Shown here: in pieces, positions 1 to 7,456 of the stretch | Position numbering within the stretch: the first letter of the stretch is position 1 | Layout of the letters: each line of letters starts with the position of its first letter | Assembly (NCBI GenBank): GCA_946482635.1 | Contig: CAMLSG010000048.1 | Location: 1 to 28,957 of the forward strand | Direction of reading: 5' to 3' | Source of the DNA: an uncultured Duganella sp. | GTDB taxonomy: Bacteria; Pseudomonadota; Gammaproteobacteria; Burkholderiales; Burkholderiaceae | DNA length: 28,957 bases | Translations under genes and position numbers: made by a program | The notes under the pieces: generated by a model | Databases searched by the model: none | What the model was told of the DNA's origin: nothing | Seen by the model: only the letters and a program-made list of their open reading frames with translations

Positions 1-574
1 CTTCCAGCATCAATTCAGCGATCGGGCGCGACACCAGGTCGCCGCGCATCGAAGGAATGATGCAGAACGAGCAGCGGTGGTTGCAGCCTTCGGAAATCTT
101 CAGGTAAGCGTAGTGCTTCGGGGTCAGCTTGATGCCCTGCGGCGGCAGCAGGTCAATGAACGGCTCGTGCGGTTTAGGCAGGTGGGTATGCACCTGGGCC
201 ATCACCTCGCCCACAGCATGCGGACCGGTGACGGCCAGCACCTTCGGATGCACCTTCTGGATGATGTCGTCGCCGTCCTTGTCCTTCTTCGCGCCCAGGC
301 AGCCGGTCACGATGACCTTGCCGTTTTCCGCCAGCGCTTCGCCGATGGCATCCAGCGACTCCTGCACTGCCGCGTCGATGAAGCCGCAGGTGTTCACGAT
401 CACGAGGTCGGCGCCGTCGTACGACTTGGCGGTTTCATAGCCTTCAGCGCGAAGCTGGGTCAGGATCTGTTCGGAGTCGACCAGCGCCTTTGGGCAGCCG
501 AGGGAAACAAAACCTACTTTTGGAGCTGGTGCGCCGTCGGCGGGAGTGATGCGGGTGATTTGCTTGGATTGCAT
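1..574 (-). CDS. rimO: Ribosomal protein S12 methylthiotransferase RimO (partial, 3' end beyond window)
   Basis: Radical-SAM methylthiotransferase that adds a methylthio group to an aspartate of ribosomal protein S12 in the cytoplasm. About 191 codons are visible from ATG 574; the rest lies left of base 1. The N-terminal MTTase (UPF0004) domain opens with [17 protein letters not shown] near residues 19-35, including Cys27 of the auxiliary Fe-S cluster, and carries NTCGF further on. The radical-SAM cluster motif CNHRCSFC lies near bases 70-95 and is followed by the [10 protein letters not shown] segment typical of RimO rather than MiaB. The start gives a short Lys/Arg-containing leader before the conserved domain. 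It follows phaR on the same strand but is separated by a strong hairpin, and it has its own TATAAT box at 610-615, so it is probably transcribed independently. Confidence 0.95.
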   Translation of the reverse strand, partial: MQSKQITRITPADGAPAPKVGFVSLGCPKALVDSEQILTQLRAEGYETAKSYDGADLVIVNTCGFIDAAVQESLDAIGEALAENGKVIVTGCLGAKKDKDGDDIIQKVHPKVLAVTGPHAVGEVMAQVHTHLPKPHEPFIDLLPPQGIKLTPKHYAYLKISEGCNHRCSFCIIPSMRGDLVSRPIAELMLE

Positions 575-609
575 GGCAGAGTGCTGATGATGATTCAGGG
601 CAATCCACC

Positions 610-615
610 ATTATA
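610..615 (-). promoter_or_regulatory. Putative -10 box of rimO
   Basis: On the minus strand these bases read TATAAT, a perfect sigma-70 -10 hexamer. A start of transcription near 603 would give a leader of about 28 nt before the rimO ATG at 574. The position of the -35 is poor, because it would fall on the edge of the hairpin at 631-687. The box is seen directly; its function is inferred. Confidence 0.4.
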
Positions 616-630
616 GCAAAAAAGGGCCGT

Positions 631-687
631 AAAAAAGGGGACGTAACACATTTCGGCGAAGCCGAAATGTGTTACGTCCCCTTTTTT
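631..687. terminator. Perfect 27-bp inverted repeat; likely intrinsic terminator of phaR
   Basis: Left arm 631-657 and right arm 661-687 are exact reverse complements (27 of 27), separated by the three bases GAA. The arms start with A6-GGGG and end with CCCC-T6, so the structure could terminate on either strand. It lies 17 bases past the phaR stop and upstream of rimO. The stem is much longer than a terminator needs, which suggests a dispersed palindromic repeat co-opted as terminator. Confidence 0.75.
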
Positions 688-703
688 CTGCTGCCTCTTT
701 TGC

Positions 704-1258
704 TTACTTTTTATCTGTTGGCGGTGCAGCAAACGGGAAGCTGCCGAAGATATTCTTGCTCTGGTTCTGCATTTGCTCCTGCATTTGCACGAACAGGCTC
801 TTCGACTGGTCGATGTAGTTATTCATCATTCCCTGCATGATGGGCGCTTGCACATTCATGAACTGGGTCCACATTTCGGGGCTGAAAGTCTTGCCATCGA
901 AAGTTGCGGCGCCCTGGGTGAATTTGCGCTGGATATCGGTAAATGCCTGGATATTCTTTTCCAGGTAAGAACCCATCATGCCCTGCATTGCATGGCCATA
1001 GAAGCGGATGATTTGTGCCAAAACGTCCGTGGAGAACATCGGAACCCCGCTCGCTTCCTCCTCCAGAATAATCTGGAGCAGGATGCTGCGGGTCAGGTCT
1101 TCATTCGTCTTGGCGTCAACGACGGTGAATTCCTCGGCATCCAGCACGAGTTGTTTCACGTCCGTCAGGGTAATGTAGGAACTGGTCTGGGTATCGTAAA
1201 GACGGCGATTTGGGTATTTCTTAATCAAACGTTCAGTACTTTTCTTTGCACTACTCAT
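704..1258 (-). CDS. phaR: Polyhydroxyalkanoate synthesis regulator PhaR
   Basis: A 184-aa DNA-binding repressor that senses PHA granules and controls phasin and PHA genes. The N-terminal PHB accumulation regulator DNA-binding domain is clear: IKKYPNRRLYDTQTSSYITL near residues 12-31, then the DVKQLVLDAEEF segment. The PHB_acc domain follows, with ILLQIILEEE and the VPMFSTDVLAQIIRFYGHAMQ stretch. The C-terminal third is Gln/Met-rich (MQEQMQNQSKN), as usual for the family. It lies 97 bp downstream of phaC on the same strand and has a consensus TATAAT upstream, so it may be both co-transcribed and separately expressed. A palindrome at 1328-1338 in the gap could be its own operator. Confidence 0.95.
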   Translation of the reverse strand: MSSAKKSTERLIKKYPNRRLYDTQTSSYITLTDVKQLVLDAEEFTVVDAKTNEDLTRSILLQIILEEEASGVPMFSTDVLAQIIRFYGHAMQGMMGSYLEKNIQAFTDIQRKFTQGAATFDGKTFSPEMWTQFMNVQAPIMQGMMNNYIDQSKSLFVQMQEQMQNQSKNIFGSFPFAAPPTDKK

Positions 1259-1290
1259 CGCTGTGTCCCGTTGATAATATTTGCAAGCCC

Positions 1291-1296
1291 ATTATA
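1291..1296 (-). promoter_or_regulatory. Putative -10 box of phaR
   Basis: Reads TATAAT on the minus strand, flanked by GCCC/GGGC. The predicted transcription start near 1284 leaves a leader of about 26 nt to the phaR ATG. At a spacing of 17 the -35 would be TGCCAA, a weak match. Function is inferred from position. Confidence 0.4.
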
Positions 1297-1327
1297 GGGC
1301 GAAAAAAAAGCTTTTGGCACGACAATA

Positions 1328-1338
1328 TTGCATTGCAA
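1328..1338. promoter_or_regulatory. Palindrome TTGCATTGCAA; candidate PhaR operator
   Basis: An 11-bp palindrome (symmetric around its central base) built from two TGCA-type half sites, in the phaC-phaR gap about 30-45 bp upstream of the putative phaR -10 box. PhaR proteins are known to autoregulate and to bind TGC/GCA-containing sites. That knowledge plus the position is the only support; no second copy was identified in this window. Confidence 0.3.
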
Positions 1339-1355
1339 CTTAACGTTACCAAAAA

Positions 1356-3074
1356 TCAATCAGCCTTAGCTTTTACATATCGCCCAGGTGCCGGTTCGAT
1401 TGGTTCGTATCTGGTATTGCCCAGCTTGGTACGCGCCTTCACGTCCTTCCCGCCATGTGCCGCCAGGAATTCCGACCATTCGCCCCACCAGCTTCCCGGA
1501 TGTTCTGCTGCGCCCTTGAACCACTCCTCGTGCGACGTTGGACGGGCGTCATTGGTCCAGTAGCTGCGCTTCTTCTTGGCCGCCGGATTGATCACGCCTG
1601 CGATGTGGCCTGAAGCGCCGAGGATGAACTTGTTCAGCTCCGGGTTCTTGTTGTTCAGGATCCGGGTCGACAGGTAAGCCGAGTTCCACGGCACGATGTG
1701 GTCTTCGCGCGAGGCGTAGATGAAGGCTGGCGCCTGGATCTTCGACAGGTCGACTTTCTCGCCCGCCACCGTCAGCTTGCCCGGCACCTTAAGGCTGTTT
1801 TCCAGGTAGGTGTTGCGCAGGTACCAGCAGAACATCGGACCCGGCAGGTTGGTCGAATCGGAATTCCAGTACAGCAGGTCGAACGGCGGCGGCTCATTAC
1901 CCTTCAGGTAGTTGGACTGCACATAGTTCCACACCAGGTCGTTCGGGCGCAGGCTGGAGAAGGTGCTGGCCAGGTCGCGCCCCGGCATCAGCCCGCCGGA
2001 TTTCAGGGTCTGCTCGCGCAGTTGCACCTGCGGCTCGTCGACGAACACGTTCAGCACGCCGGTGTCGCTGAAATCGAGGAAGGTGGTCAGCAGCGTGATG
2101 CCGGCAGCCGGCTGTTCGCCACGCGCAGCCAGCACGGCCAGCGCAGTCGACAGCAGGGTGCCGCCGACGCAGAAGCCCAGCACGTTCAGCTTGTCCTGCT
2201 TGGTGATCTCACGGGCGATATTGATCGCATTGATCGCGCCTTTTTCGATGTAGTCGTCCCAAGTGGTATTGGCCAGCGACTGGTCCGGATTGCGCCAGGA
2301 CACCAGGAATACGGTATTACCCTGCTCCACCGCGTAACGCACCAGCGAATTCTCCGGCTGCAGGTCCAGGATGTAGTATTTGTTGATGCAAGGCGGCACC
2401 ATCAGCAGCGGGCGCTCGTGCACGGTCTTGGTCAGCGGCGTGTACTGGATCAGCTGGAACAGCTCATTCTCGTACACCACCTGGCCTTCGGTCGTGGCCA
2501 GGTTGCGGCCCACTTCGAACGCCTTTTCATCGGACAGGGAAATATGTCCCTTCTGGATATCGCCCAGCAGGTTGGCCAGGCCCTTGGTCAGGCTTTCGCC
2601 CTTGGTTTCGATCAGTTTCTGGTGTGCTTCCGGGTTCGTAGCCAGGAAGTTTGCCGGTGACATGGCATCGACCACCTGCTGCACGGCAAAGCGGATTTTC
2701 TGTTTCTGGTGAGGGCTCGCGTCAACGGCTTCCGCCATTTGCATGAGGAATTTGGTGTTTAGCAGGTATGATGCCGCATTGAACGCGGACACCGGATTGC
2801 CCTGCCAGGCTTCGGACGAAAAGCGGCGGTCCTTCAGGGACGGCGCTTTACCAGCCAGGAATTCCTGCCACAGCGCACCGAACTCGCCCATGTATTCGTT
2901 TCGCAGTTGCTCCATCGCCTCCGGGCGAACGGTTGCACCTGCATCGCGCAGCAAGGCGGCGCCTGGAACAGCATCCATTTCCGGCATCATCTTGAACCAG
3001 GTCTGCCATTGGTTGGGATCGCTGATTTGCGCCATCCATGCGTTTGCGAAAGCTTGCGGGTCGGGCATGTTCAT
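1356..3074 (-). CDS. phaC: Class I poly(R)-hydroxyalkanoate synthase PhaC
   Basis: A 572-aa PHA polymerase joining (R)-3-hydroxyacyl-CoA units into storage polyester at the granule surface. Length is close to other class I synthases (about 590 aa). The lipase-like box GFCVGG (residues 300-305) carries the nucleophile Cys302. Asp458 (SREDHIVPW) and His490 (GASGHIAGVINP) complete the expected catalytic triad, and WNSDSTNLPGPM (403-414) is the usual conserved block. The N-terminal 180 residues match the PhaC_N region. Start ATG 3074 has a weak CGGAC ribosome site; an in-frame ATG two codons later is an alternative. It is followed by phaR on the same strand. No phaA or phaB is present, so the monomer pathway is encoded elsewhere. 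Confidence 0.97.
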   Translation of the reverse strand: MNMPDPQAFANAWMAQISDPNQWQTWFKMMPEMDAVPGAALLRDAGATVRPEAMEQLRNEYMGEFGALWQEFLAGKAPSLKDRRFSSEAWQGNPVSAFNAASYLLNTKFLMQMAEAVDASPHQKQKIRFAVQQVVDAMSPANFLATNPEAHQKLIETKGESLTKGLANLLGDIQKGHISLSDEKAFEVGRNLATTEGQVVYENELFQLIQYTPLTKTVHERPLLMVPPCINKYYILDLQPENSLVRYAVEQGNTVFLVSWRNPDQSLANTTWDDYIEKGAINAINIAREITKQDKLNVLGFCVGGTLLSTALAVLAARGEQPAAGITLLTTFLDFSDTGVLNVFVDEPQVQLREQTLKSGGLMPGRDLASTFSSLRPNDLVWNYVQSNYLKGNEPPPFDLLYWNSDSTNLPGPMFCWYLRNTYLENSLKVPGKLTVAGEKVDLSKIQAPAFIYASREDHIVPWNSAYLSTRILNNKNPELNKFILGASGHIAGVINPAAKKKRSYWTNDARPTSHEEWFKGAAEHPGSWWGEWSEFLAAHGGKDVKARTKLGNTRYEPIEPAPGRYVKAKAD

Positions 3075-3111
3075 TTTTGAGTCCGTTAAAAATACAATTT
3101 TTGGAAGAAAA

Positions 3112-3312
3112 ATGTTGATTGTTGCTGTTGCCTGGCTCTACGTCACAATCCTGATGGCGTTCACGGAACCAACCGTGGTCGCCGGGATCATGACTTTCCT
3201 GCTCTACGGCTTGTTGCCATTAGGAATACTATTTTATCTAACTGGCGGCAAACGCCGCAAACGCAAACGGGCAGCCGAAGCCGCCCGTCGTAATGAACCG
3301 CCTACTCCTTGA
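3112..3312 (+). CDS. Small two-helix membrane protein (hypothetical, 66 aa)
   Basis: Begins at ATG 3112 with a good ribosome site (GGAAG, 3103-3107) and runs 66 codons to TGA 3312. It has two hydrophobic segments, about residues 2-16 (IVAVAWLYVTILMAF) and 24-43 (VAGIMTFLLYGLLPLGILFY). A strongly basic tail follows (GGKRRKRKRAAEAARR) and should remain in the cytoplasm. It is divergent from phaC and overlaps the 3' end of pgeF by 11 bp in convergent orientation. The upstream extension of the same frame runs antisense through phaC and is unlikely to be coding. I do not recognise a function. The membrane pattern and ribosome site argue that it is a real gene. Confidence 0.7.
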   Translation: MLIVAVAWLYVTILMAFTEPTVVAGIMTFLLYGLLPLGILFYLTGGKRRKRKRAAEAARRNEPPTP

Positions 3313-4123
3313 TCCAGATCAAACTCGCCTGCCGTCCGGTCACCTTGTCCCTGCGGTAGGAATAGAAGCGGCCGGCGTCAGTGACCGTGCATAAATCGCC
3401 GCCGCTGACATCCGTCACGCCAACCCGGCGCAGCGCAAGCCGCGCCAGCGCATAGATATCCGCCAGGTACTTGCCCGGGATGCCCGGCCGTGCAACGAAG
3501 GCCGCGCGAACCGACGCTTCATCCACTGCCGCGCCATCGGCGCCGGCCAGGAACGCCGACAGGACGTCTTCCCCGACCTCGAATTCCTTTGGGCCAATCG
3601 CCGGGCCGAGCAAGGCAATAATCTCGCCCTCGCCGGCTTCGGCGCGCATTGCGTCCACTGTCGCCTCCAGGATGCCGCCGGCCAGGCTGCGCCAGCCAGC
3701 GTGGGCTGCGCCAACAACCGTTCCGGCCCGATTTGTCAGCAGCACTGGAAGGCAATCCGCAGTCTGGATGGCACATACCGCACCCGGCATGGTCGCGATG
3801 CTGGCATCGGCCTCCGGCACTTCGCCACGCCCGAGCCGGTCAGCGCGCACCACGGCAGTGCCGTGGACCTGCGACAGCCAGGCAGGTTCGGTCGGCAAGC
3901 GACCGCGCAGGATGGCGCGATTGAACGCAACGTTGGACGGATCGTCGCCAACGTGAACGCCGAGATTCAGGCCGCCGCCGGCAGAAGGCGTAGCCTGCGG
4001 GCCCGGACCATAAGGGTCAGGGCTAATGCCTCCGCGCCGCGTGGTACAGACAAAACCGATATTGGCGGGTGCGCCGGGCCAGTCAGTCGCCAGCCATTGC
4101 ACCCCTTGGAAAGATTGCTGCAT
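3302..4123 (-). CDS. pgeF: Peptidoglycan editing factor PgeF (YfiH/DUF152, laccase-like domain)
   Basis: A 273-aa protein of the YfiH family. Characterised members remove wrongly incorporated L-serine from muropeptide precursors (UDP-MurNAc-L-Ser), keeping peptidoglycan composition correct; older annotations call it a polyphenol oxidase. The metal-binding residues are all present: His87 in SQVHGTAV, Cys124 in TADCLPVLL and His141 in AAHAGWRSLAGG. The start ATG 4123 directly abuts the rluD stop, so the two genes are an operon, as in many proteobacteria. The 3' end overlaps the small membrane gene by 11 bp. Confidence 0.93.
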   Translation of the reverse strand: MQQSFQGVQWLATDWPGAPANIGFVCTTRRGGISPDPYGPGPQATPSAGGGLNLGVHVGDDPSNVAFNRAILRGRLPTEPAWLSQVHGTAVVRADRLGRGEVPEADASIATMPGAVCAIQTADCLPVLLTNRAGTVVGAAHAGWRSLAGGILEATVDAMRAEAGEGEIIALLGPAIGPKEFEVGEDVLSAFLAGADGAAVDEASVRAAFVARPGIPGKYLADIYALARLALRRVGVTDVSGGDLCTVTDAGRFYSYRRDKVTGRQASLIWIKE

Positions 4124-5206
4124 TTATTCGTCGTCGAATTCGTCGTCGTAGATATCGTAGTCTTCGTACTCGCCATGCGTCGCGGCGGCAGCCGACAGGA
4201 CCGATTCGTCCGGCTCCTCGATGCCCGCACGCTCCATCAGCTCCTTGAAGTCATCCGCCAGCGGCACCAGCCACTCCACCTGCTCGCCGGTCACCGGGTG
4301 CACCAGGCCCAAACGGCGCGCCTGCAGCGCCTGGCGCGGGAATACGCTGGCCATATGCTGCTTGCCGTACACCTGGTCGCCGATCAGCGAGAAGCCCAAA
4401 TGCGCCATATGCACGCGGATCTGGTGGGTGCGGCCAGTCTCCAGGCGGCACTGCACCAGCGAGACCGGACGGCCGTCCAGCGTGCCTTCCGCCAGGCGCT
4501 GGTAATGGGTGATTGCCGGCTTGGAGCCCATGCTGGTGGAAACCGCCATCTTCACGCGGTCCTTCTGGTCGCGGCCCATGGAAGCGTCGATCGTGCCGCT
4601 CAGGCGCGGAGTGCCCCACACGATGCACCAGTAGACGCGTTTCACGGTGCGGGCCTGCAGCTGGCGCACCAGGTCGGTCTGGGTCGGCAGGTCCTTGCCG
4701 ACCACCATCAGGCCGCTGGTGTCCTTGTCCAGGCGGTGCACGATGCCGGCGCGCGGCACGCCGCCCAGCTGCGGCCACCGGAACAGCAGGCCGTTCAGCA
4801 TGGTGCCTGACCAGTTGCCGGCGCCCGGATGGACCACCAGGCCAGCCGGCTTGTTAATCACCAGCAGGTTGTCGTCTTCGAAAACGATATCCAGCGGCAC
4901 GTCTTCCGGGGTGAACGCCACGTCTTCCGGCGCCGGCTGGGGGATCACCACGATCTTTTCATCGCCATACACCGTGGCGCGGACTTTTGCCGGCTTGCCA
5001 TCGACGGTAATATGGCCTTCTTCGATCCAGGATTGCAGGCGGCCGCGCGAAAACTGGGGAACCATGCGTGCGACAACCTTGTCCAGGCGCTCGCCGCAGT
5101 CGGATTTACTCAGCTCAAGTTCGATCGGCGCGAGGGGATCGGCCGTTAAATCACCTTCAAAATCGGCGTCAAAATCGTTATCAGGCAATTGTTCTGCCGA
5201 ATTCAT
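4124..5206 (-). CDS. rluD: 23S rRNA pseudouridine synthase RluD
   Basis: Isomerises uridines of helix 69 of 23S rRNA to pseudouridine. An S4 RNA-binding domain lies near residues 38-90 (GERLDKVVARMVPQFSRGRL). The RluA-family catalytic domain follows, with HRLDKDTSG and catalytic Asp at about residue 160. The C-terminus is a very acidic Tyr/Asp/Glu tail (EYEDYDIYDDEFDDE) beyond the usual fold. ATG 5206 (360 aa) is preferred because MNSAEQLP is a natural N-terminus. A GTG at 5224 behind GGGAA would add six residues and cannot be excluded. It forms an operon with pgeF and diverges from bamD. Confidence 0.94.
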   Translation of the reverse strand: MNSAEQLPDNDFDADFEGDLTADPLAPIELELSKSDCGERLDKVVARMVPQFSRGRLQSWIEEGHITVDGKPAKVRATVYGDEKIVVIPQPAPEDVAFTPEDVPLDIVFEDDNLLVINKPAGLVVHPGAGNWSGTMLNGLLFRWPQLGGVPRAGIVHRLDKDTSGLMVVGKDLPTQTDLVRQLQARTVKRVYWCIVWGTPRLSGTIDASMGRDQKDRVKMAVSTSMGSKPAITHYQRLAEGTLDGRPVSLVQCRLETGRTHQIRVHMAHLGFSLIGDQVYGKQHMASVFPRQALQARRLGLVHPVTGEQVEWLVPLADDFKELMERAGIEEPDESVLSAAAATHGEYEDYDIYDDEFDDE

Positions 5207-5239
5207 CTCAGGTTTCAATATCACAGCATTCCCATCGGC

Positions 5240-5245
5240 TATAAT
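5240..5245 (+). promoter_or_regulatory. Putative -10 box of bamD
   Basis: A perfect TATAAT in the rluD-bamD divergent gap. Transcription from about 5252 would give a leader of about 38 nt to the bamD ATG at 5290. No good -35 is visible at 16-18 bp spacing. The gap on the other strand should also hold the rluD promoter, which I could not place. Confidence 0.4.
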
Positions 5246-5289
5246 CAGCCAAGTTTAGTATTTTGGTTAACGATTCCTTGCACATCAAC

Positions 5290-6087
5290 ATGCAAAAAAA
5301 ATTATCAGTAGTTGCAGCAACAGTCGTACTGTTTAGTTTGTCAGCTTGTGGCCTGTTACCAGAACGTGCGGACGAGACTCGTGGCTGGTCCGCAACGAAA
5401 TTATACTCGGAGGCCAAGGAAGAACAGTCTAGCGGCAACTATGAACGTGCCGTCCAGCTCTTCGAACGCCTCGAATCCAGCTACCCGTTCGGTACCTATG
5501 CGCAGCAGGCGCAGATGGAAATCGCCTATTCCCACTATAAGGCACAAGACCAGGCCCAGGCACTGGCCGCCGTGGAGCGCTTCATCAAGCTGCACCCGAA
5601 CCATCCGAACGTTGACTATATGTACTACCTGCGCGGCCTGGTCAATTTCAACGATTCGATCGGCCTGCTGAACTTCCTGTACGAGCAGGACCCGGCTGAA
5701 CGCGACCCGAAAGCGACCCGCGAAGCTTTCGCCGCCTTCAAGGCACTGGTCGAAAAGTTTCCTGATAGCAAATACACGCCGGACGCCATCGATCGCATGA
5801 AGTACCTGATCAATGCGATGGCCAAGTACGAAGTCTACGTGGCGCGTTATTACTACCGCCGCGGCGCCTACCTGGCAGCGATCAACCGTGCACAGGGCGT
5901 GCTGACCGATTACGCGGACTCGCCGTCCATCGAAGAAGCGCTGGCCATCATGTACCGCGGCTACGACAAGATGGGCAACACGACCCTGCGCGATGACACC
6001 AAGCGCGTCTTCGACAAGAACTTCCCTGAAAGCAAGATGCTGGCAGATGACGGGCTCAAGAAGAAGGCCTGGTACAACATCTGGTAA
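5290..6087 (+). CDS. bamD: Outer membrane protein assembly factor BamD (lipoprotein)
   Basis: Essential lipoprotein of the BAM complex, which inserts beta-barrel proteins (including secretins) into the outer membrane; it acts on the periplasmic face. ATG 5290 gives a clean lipoprotein signal MQKKLSVVAATVVLFSLSAC with lipobox L17-S-A-C20. An upstream in-frame TTG at 5263 would spoil this signal. The mature 245 residues form TPR-like helical repeats (YSEAKEEQSSGNYERAVQLFERLESSYPFG, then AQQAQMEIAYSHYKAQDQ and the HPNHPNVDYMYYLRGL block), characteristic of BamD/ComL. Total length 265 aa is normal. It diverges from rluD-pgeF, a common arrangement. Confidence 0.96.
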   Translation: MQKKLSVVAATVVLFSLSACGLLPERADETRGWSATKLYSEAKEEQSSGNYERAVQLFERLESSYPFGTYAQQAQMEIAYSHYKAQDQAQALAAVERFIKLHPNHPNVDYMYYLRGLVNFNDSIGLLNFLYEQDPAERDPKATREAFAAFKALVEKFPDSKYTPDAIDRMKYLINAMAKYEVYVARYYYRRGAYLAAINRAQGVLTDYADSPSIEEALAIMYRGYDKMGNTTLRDDTKRVFDKNFPESKMLADDGLKKKAWYNIW

Positions 6088-6099
6088 AACCGGCAAAGC

Positions 6100-6126
6100 G
6101 GGGTCCGACCCAAAGGGTCAGACCCC
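6100..6126. repeat. GGGGTC-type inverted repeat between convergent bamD and yaaA
   Basis: Left arm 6100-6111 (GGGGTCCGACCC) and right arm 6115-6126 (GGGTCAGACCCC) pair at 11 of 12 positions around an AAA loop. No T-run follows on either strand, so it is not a textbook intrinsic terminator. Its place between two convergent stop codons fits a REP-like palindromic element. Confidence 0.65.
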
Positions 6127-6135
6127 AAGCCCTTG

Positions 6136-6894
6136 TCAGGCTGCGATCTTGCGGCGGAATACCCAGGTAGTATCGTTCGAGGCGTCGGCTTCGAATTTGT
6201 AGCCATCCACATCGAATTTCTTCAGCTTGACCGGGTCGGTAATGTTGTTCACCGCCGCATAGCGCGCCAGCATGCCGCGTGCGCGCTTGGCGAAGAACGA
6301 GATGATCTTGTATTTGCCGCCCTTCCAGTCTTCGAAGACTGGCGTAATGACCGGCATATCCAGCTTCTTCGGCTTGACCGACTTGAAATACTCGTCCGAA
6401 GCCAGGTTGACCAGCACCGGCGAGCCTTCCTTGTTCAGCGCCTCGGTGATCATGTCGCCCCAGAATTCGTAGAGATTCTTGCCGCGCGGGTTTTGCAGGC
6501 GGGTGCCCATTTCCAGGCGGTGCGGGTGGATCAGGTCCAAAGGCTTCAGCATGCCGTACAGGCCGGACAGGATGCGGATGCGCGACTGGGTGTAATCGAG
6601 CTGTTTCGCCGACATGGTGCGCGCATCGAGTCCGTCGTAGACGTCGCCGTTGAAGGTCATGACTGCCTGGCGCGCTTCGCTGGTATCTTTGGTCCACGAT
6701 GCATAGCGGGCCACGTTCAGCGTCGACAAGGCATCGGACAGGTCCATCAGCTCGCCAAGCTCATTTGGCGAAAAGCCGCGCAGCCGCTCGATCAACTGCT
6801 CCGAATGATCCAGGAACGCAGGCTGCGTTGCGAGTTTGGTGGTTGGCGGAGTTTCCAGGTCAAGACTTTTGGCAGGCGACAGCACAATCAGCAT
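6136..6894 (-). CDS. yaaA: Peroxide stress protein YaaA (DUF328/UPF0246)
   Basis: A 252-aa member of the YaaA family, which in E. coli limits intracellular iron and DNA damage during hydrogen peroxide stress. The family hallmark [16 protein letters not shown] is at the N-terminus. Other conserved stretches are [44 protein letters not shown] and the [12 protein letters not shown] block. ATG 6894 is chosen because family members begin exactly at this Met; a TTG three codons upstream (6903) is an alternative. It converges with bamD across the GGGGTC repeat and diverges from the PIN-domain gene with only 32 bp between starts. Confidence 0.95.
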   Translation of the reverse strand: MLIVLSPAKSLDLETPPTTKLATQPAFLDHSEQLIERLRGFSPNELGELMDLSDALSTLNVARYASWTKDTSEARQAVMTFNGDVYDGLDARTMSAKQLDYTQSRIRILSGLYGMLKPLDLIHPHRLEMGTRLQNPRGKNLYEFWGDMITEALNKEGSPVLVNLASDEYFKSVKPKKLDMPVITPVFEDWKGGKYKIISFFAKRARGMLARYAAVNNITDPVKLKKFDVDGYKFEADASNDTTWVFRRKIAA

Positions 6895-6926
6895 AAGATT
6901 CAATATTCAAAACAAAAAACCCCGAC

Positions 6927-7376
6927 ATGATACCTGTTCCACCGCAAAATGCCCCGAAGCGCATCGTCATCGACACCAACGTCTGCCTCGACCTGTTCGT
7001 TTTCCAGGATCCGCGCTGGGCTTCGCTGCTGGCGGCGATCGAAAGCGGCGCGGTCGAAGCGATCACGCGTGCCGACTGCCGGGCCGAATACCTGTTCGTC
7101 CTGAACTACCCTCACCTGCCGCTCGACGAAAGCACCCGCCCTGCGAGCGCGGCCCGCTTCGACCAGTACATCAAGGTGGTACAGCCGCCTGAATCCGGCG
7201 CGCGGCTGCCTGTCTGCACCGATCGCGACGACCAGAAGTTCCTGGAACTGGCGCGCGATGCCCAGGCCGACATCCTGATCACCAAGGACAAAGCCCTGCT
7301 GAAGCTTGCCAAGCGGCTGGCAAAAGCCGGTATGTTCAAAGTCATGCAGCCGGAAAAATGGAGCCTGGAAGCTTGA
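6927..7376 (+). CDS. Putative toxin-antitoxin PIN-domain nuclease, apparently without antitoxin
   Basis: A 149-aa single-domain protein of the PIN superfamily, close in pattern to the 'putative toxin component, PIN family' group. Likely acidic metal ligands are Asp16 (VIDTN), Glu54 (CRAEY), Asp99/Asp102 (CTDRDDQKFLELA) and Asp121 (LITKDKALL). PIN proteins of this type are metal-dependent ribonucleases, but the substrate here is unknown. No small antitoxin gene precedes or follows it: upstream is yaaA divergently at 32 bp, downstream an aminotransferase 80 bp away. No clear ribosome site precedes ATG 6927. All the predicted ligands are intact, so it is probably active. Confidence 0.85.
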   Translation: MIPVPPQNAPKRIVIDTNVCLDLFVFQDPRWASLLAAIESGAVEAITRADCRAEYLFVLNYPHLPLDESTRPASAARFDQYIKVVQPPESGARLPVCTDRDDQKFLELARDAQADILITKDKALLKLAKRLAKAGMFKVMQPEKWSLEA

Positions 7377-7456
7377 CTTTTTAGTTTTACCCTCGGGGCA
7401 ACACTTGTTTTATTCGCCTGCGCTAGAATGGAAAAAATGTCCTTTTCCTAAGCACG

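Noticed and set aside
1297..1320. AAAAGC followed by a T8 run as a phaC terminator
   Set aside because: The stem AAAAGCTTTT has no loop and almost no GC pairs, so it cannot act as an intrinsic terminator.
1698..2660. A 320-codon plus-strand frame inside phaC
   Set aside because: Antisense to phaC with intact catalytic motifs; composition is that of a mirror frame.
3701..4810. A 369-codon plus-strand frame across pgeF and rluD
   Set aside because: It runs antisense to two well-supported genes, has the His/Arg/Gln-rich composition of shadow frames and no ribosome site.
6112..6135. Intrinsic terminator at the GGGGTC hairpin
   Set aside because: No T-run follows the stem on either strand; it is listed as a repeat instead.
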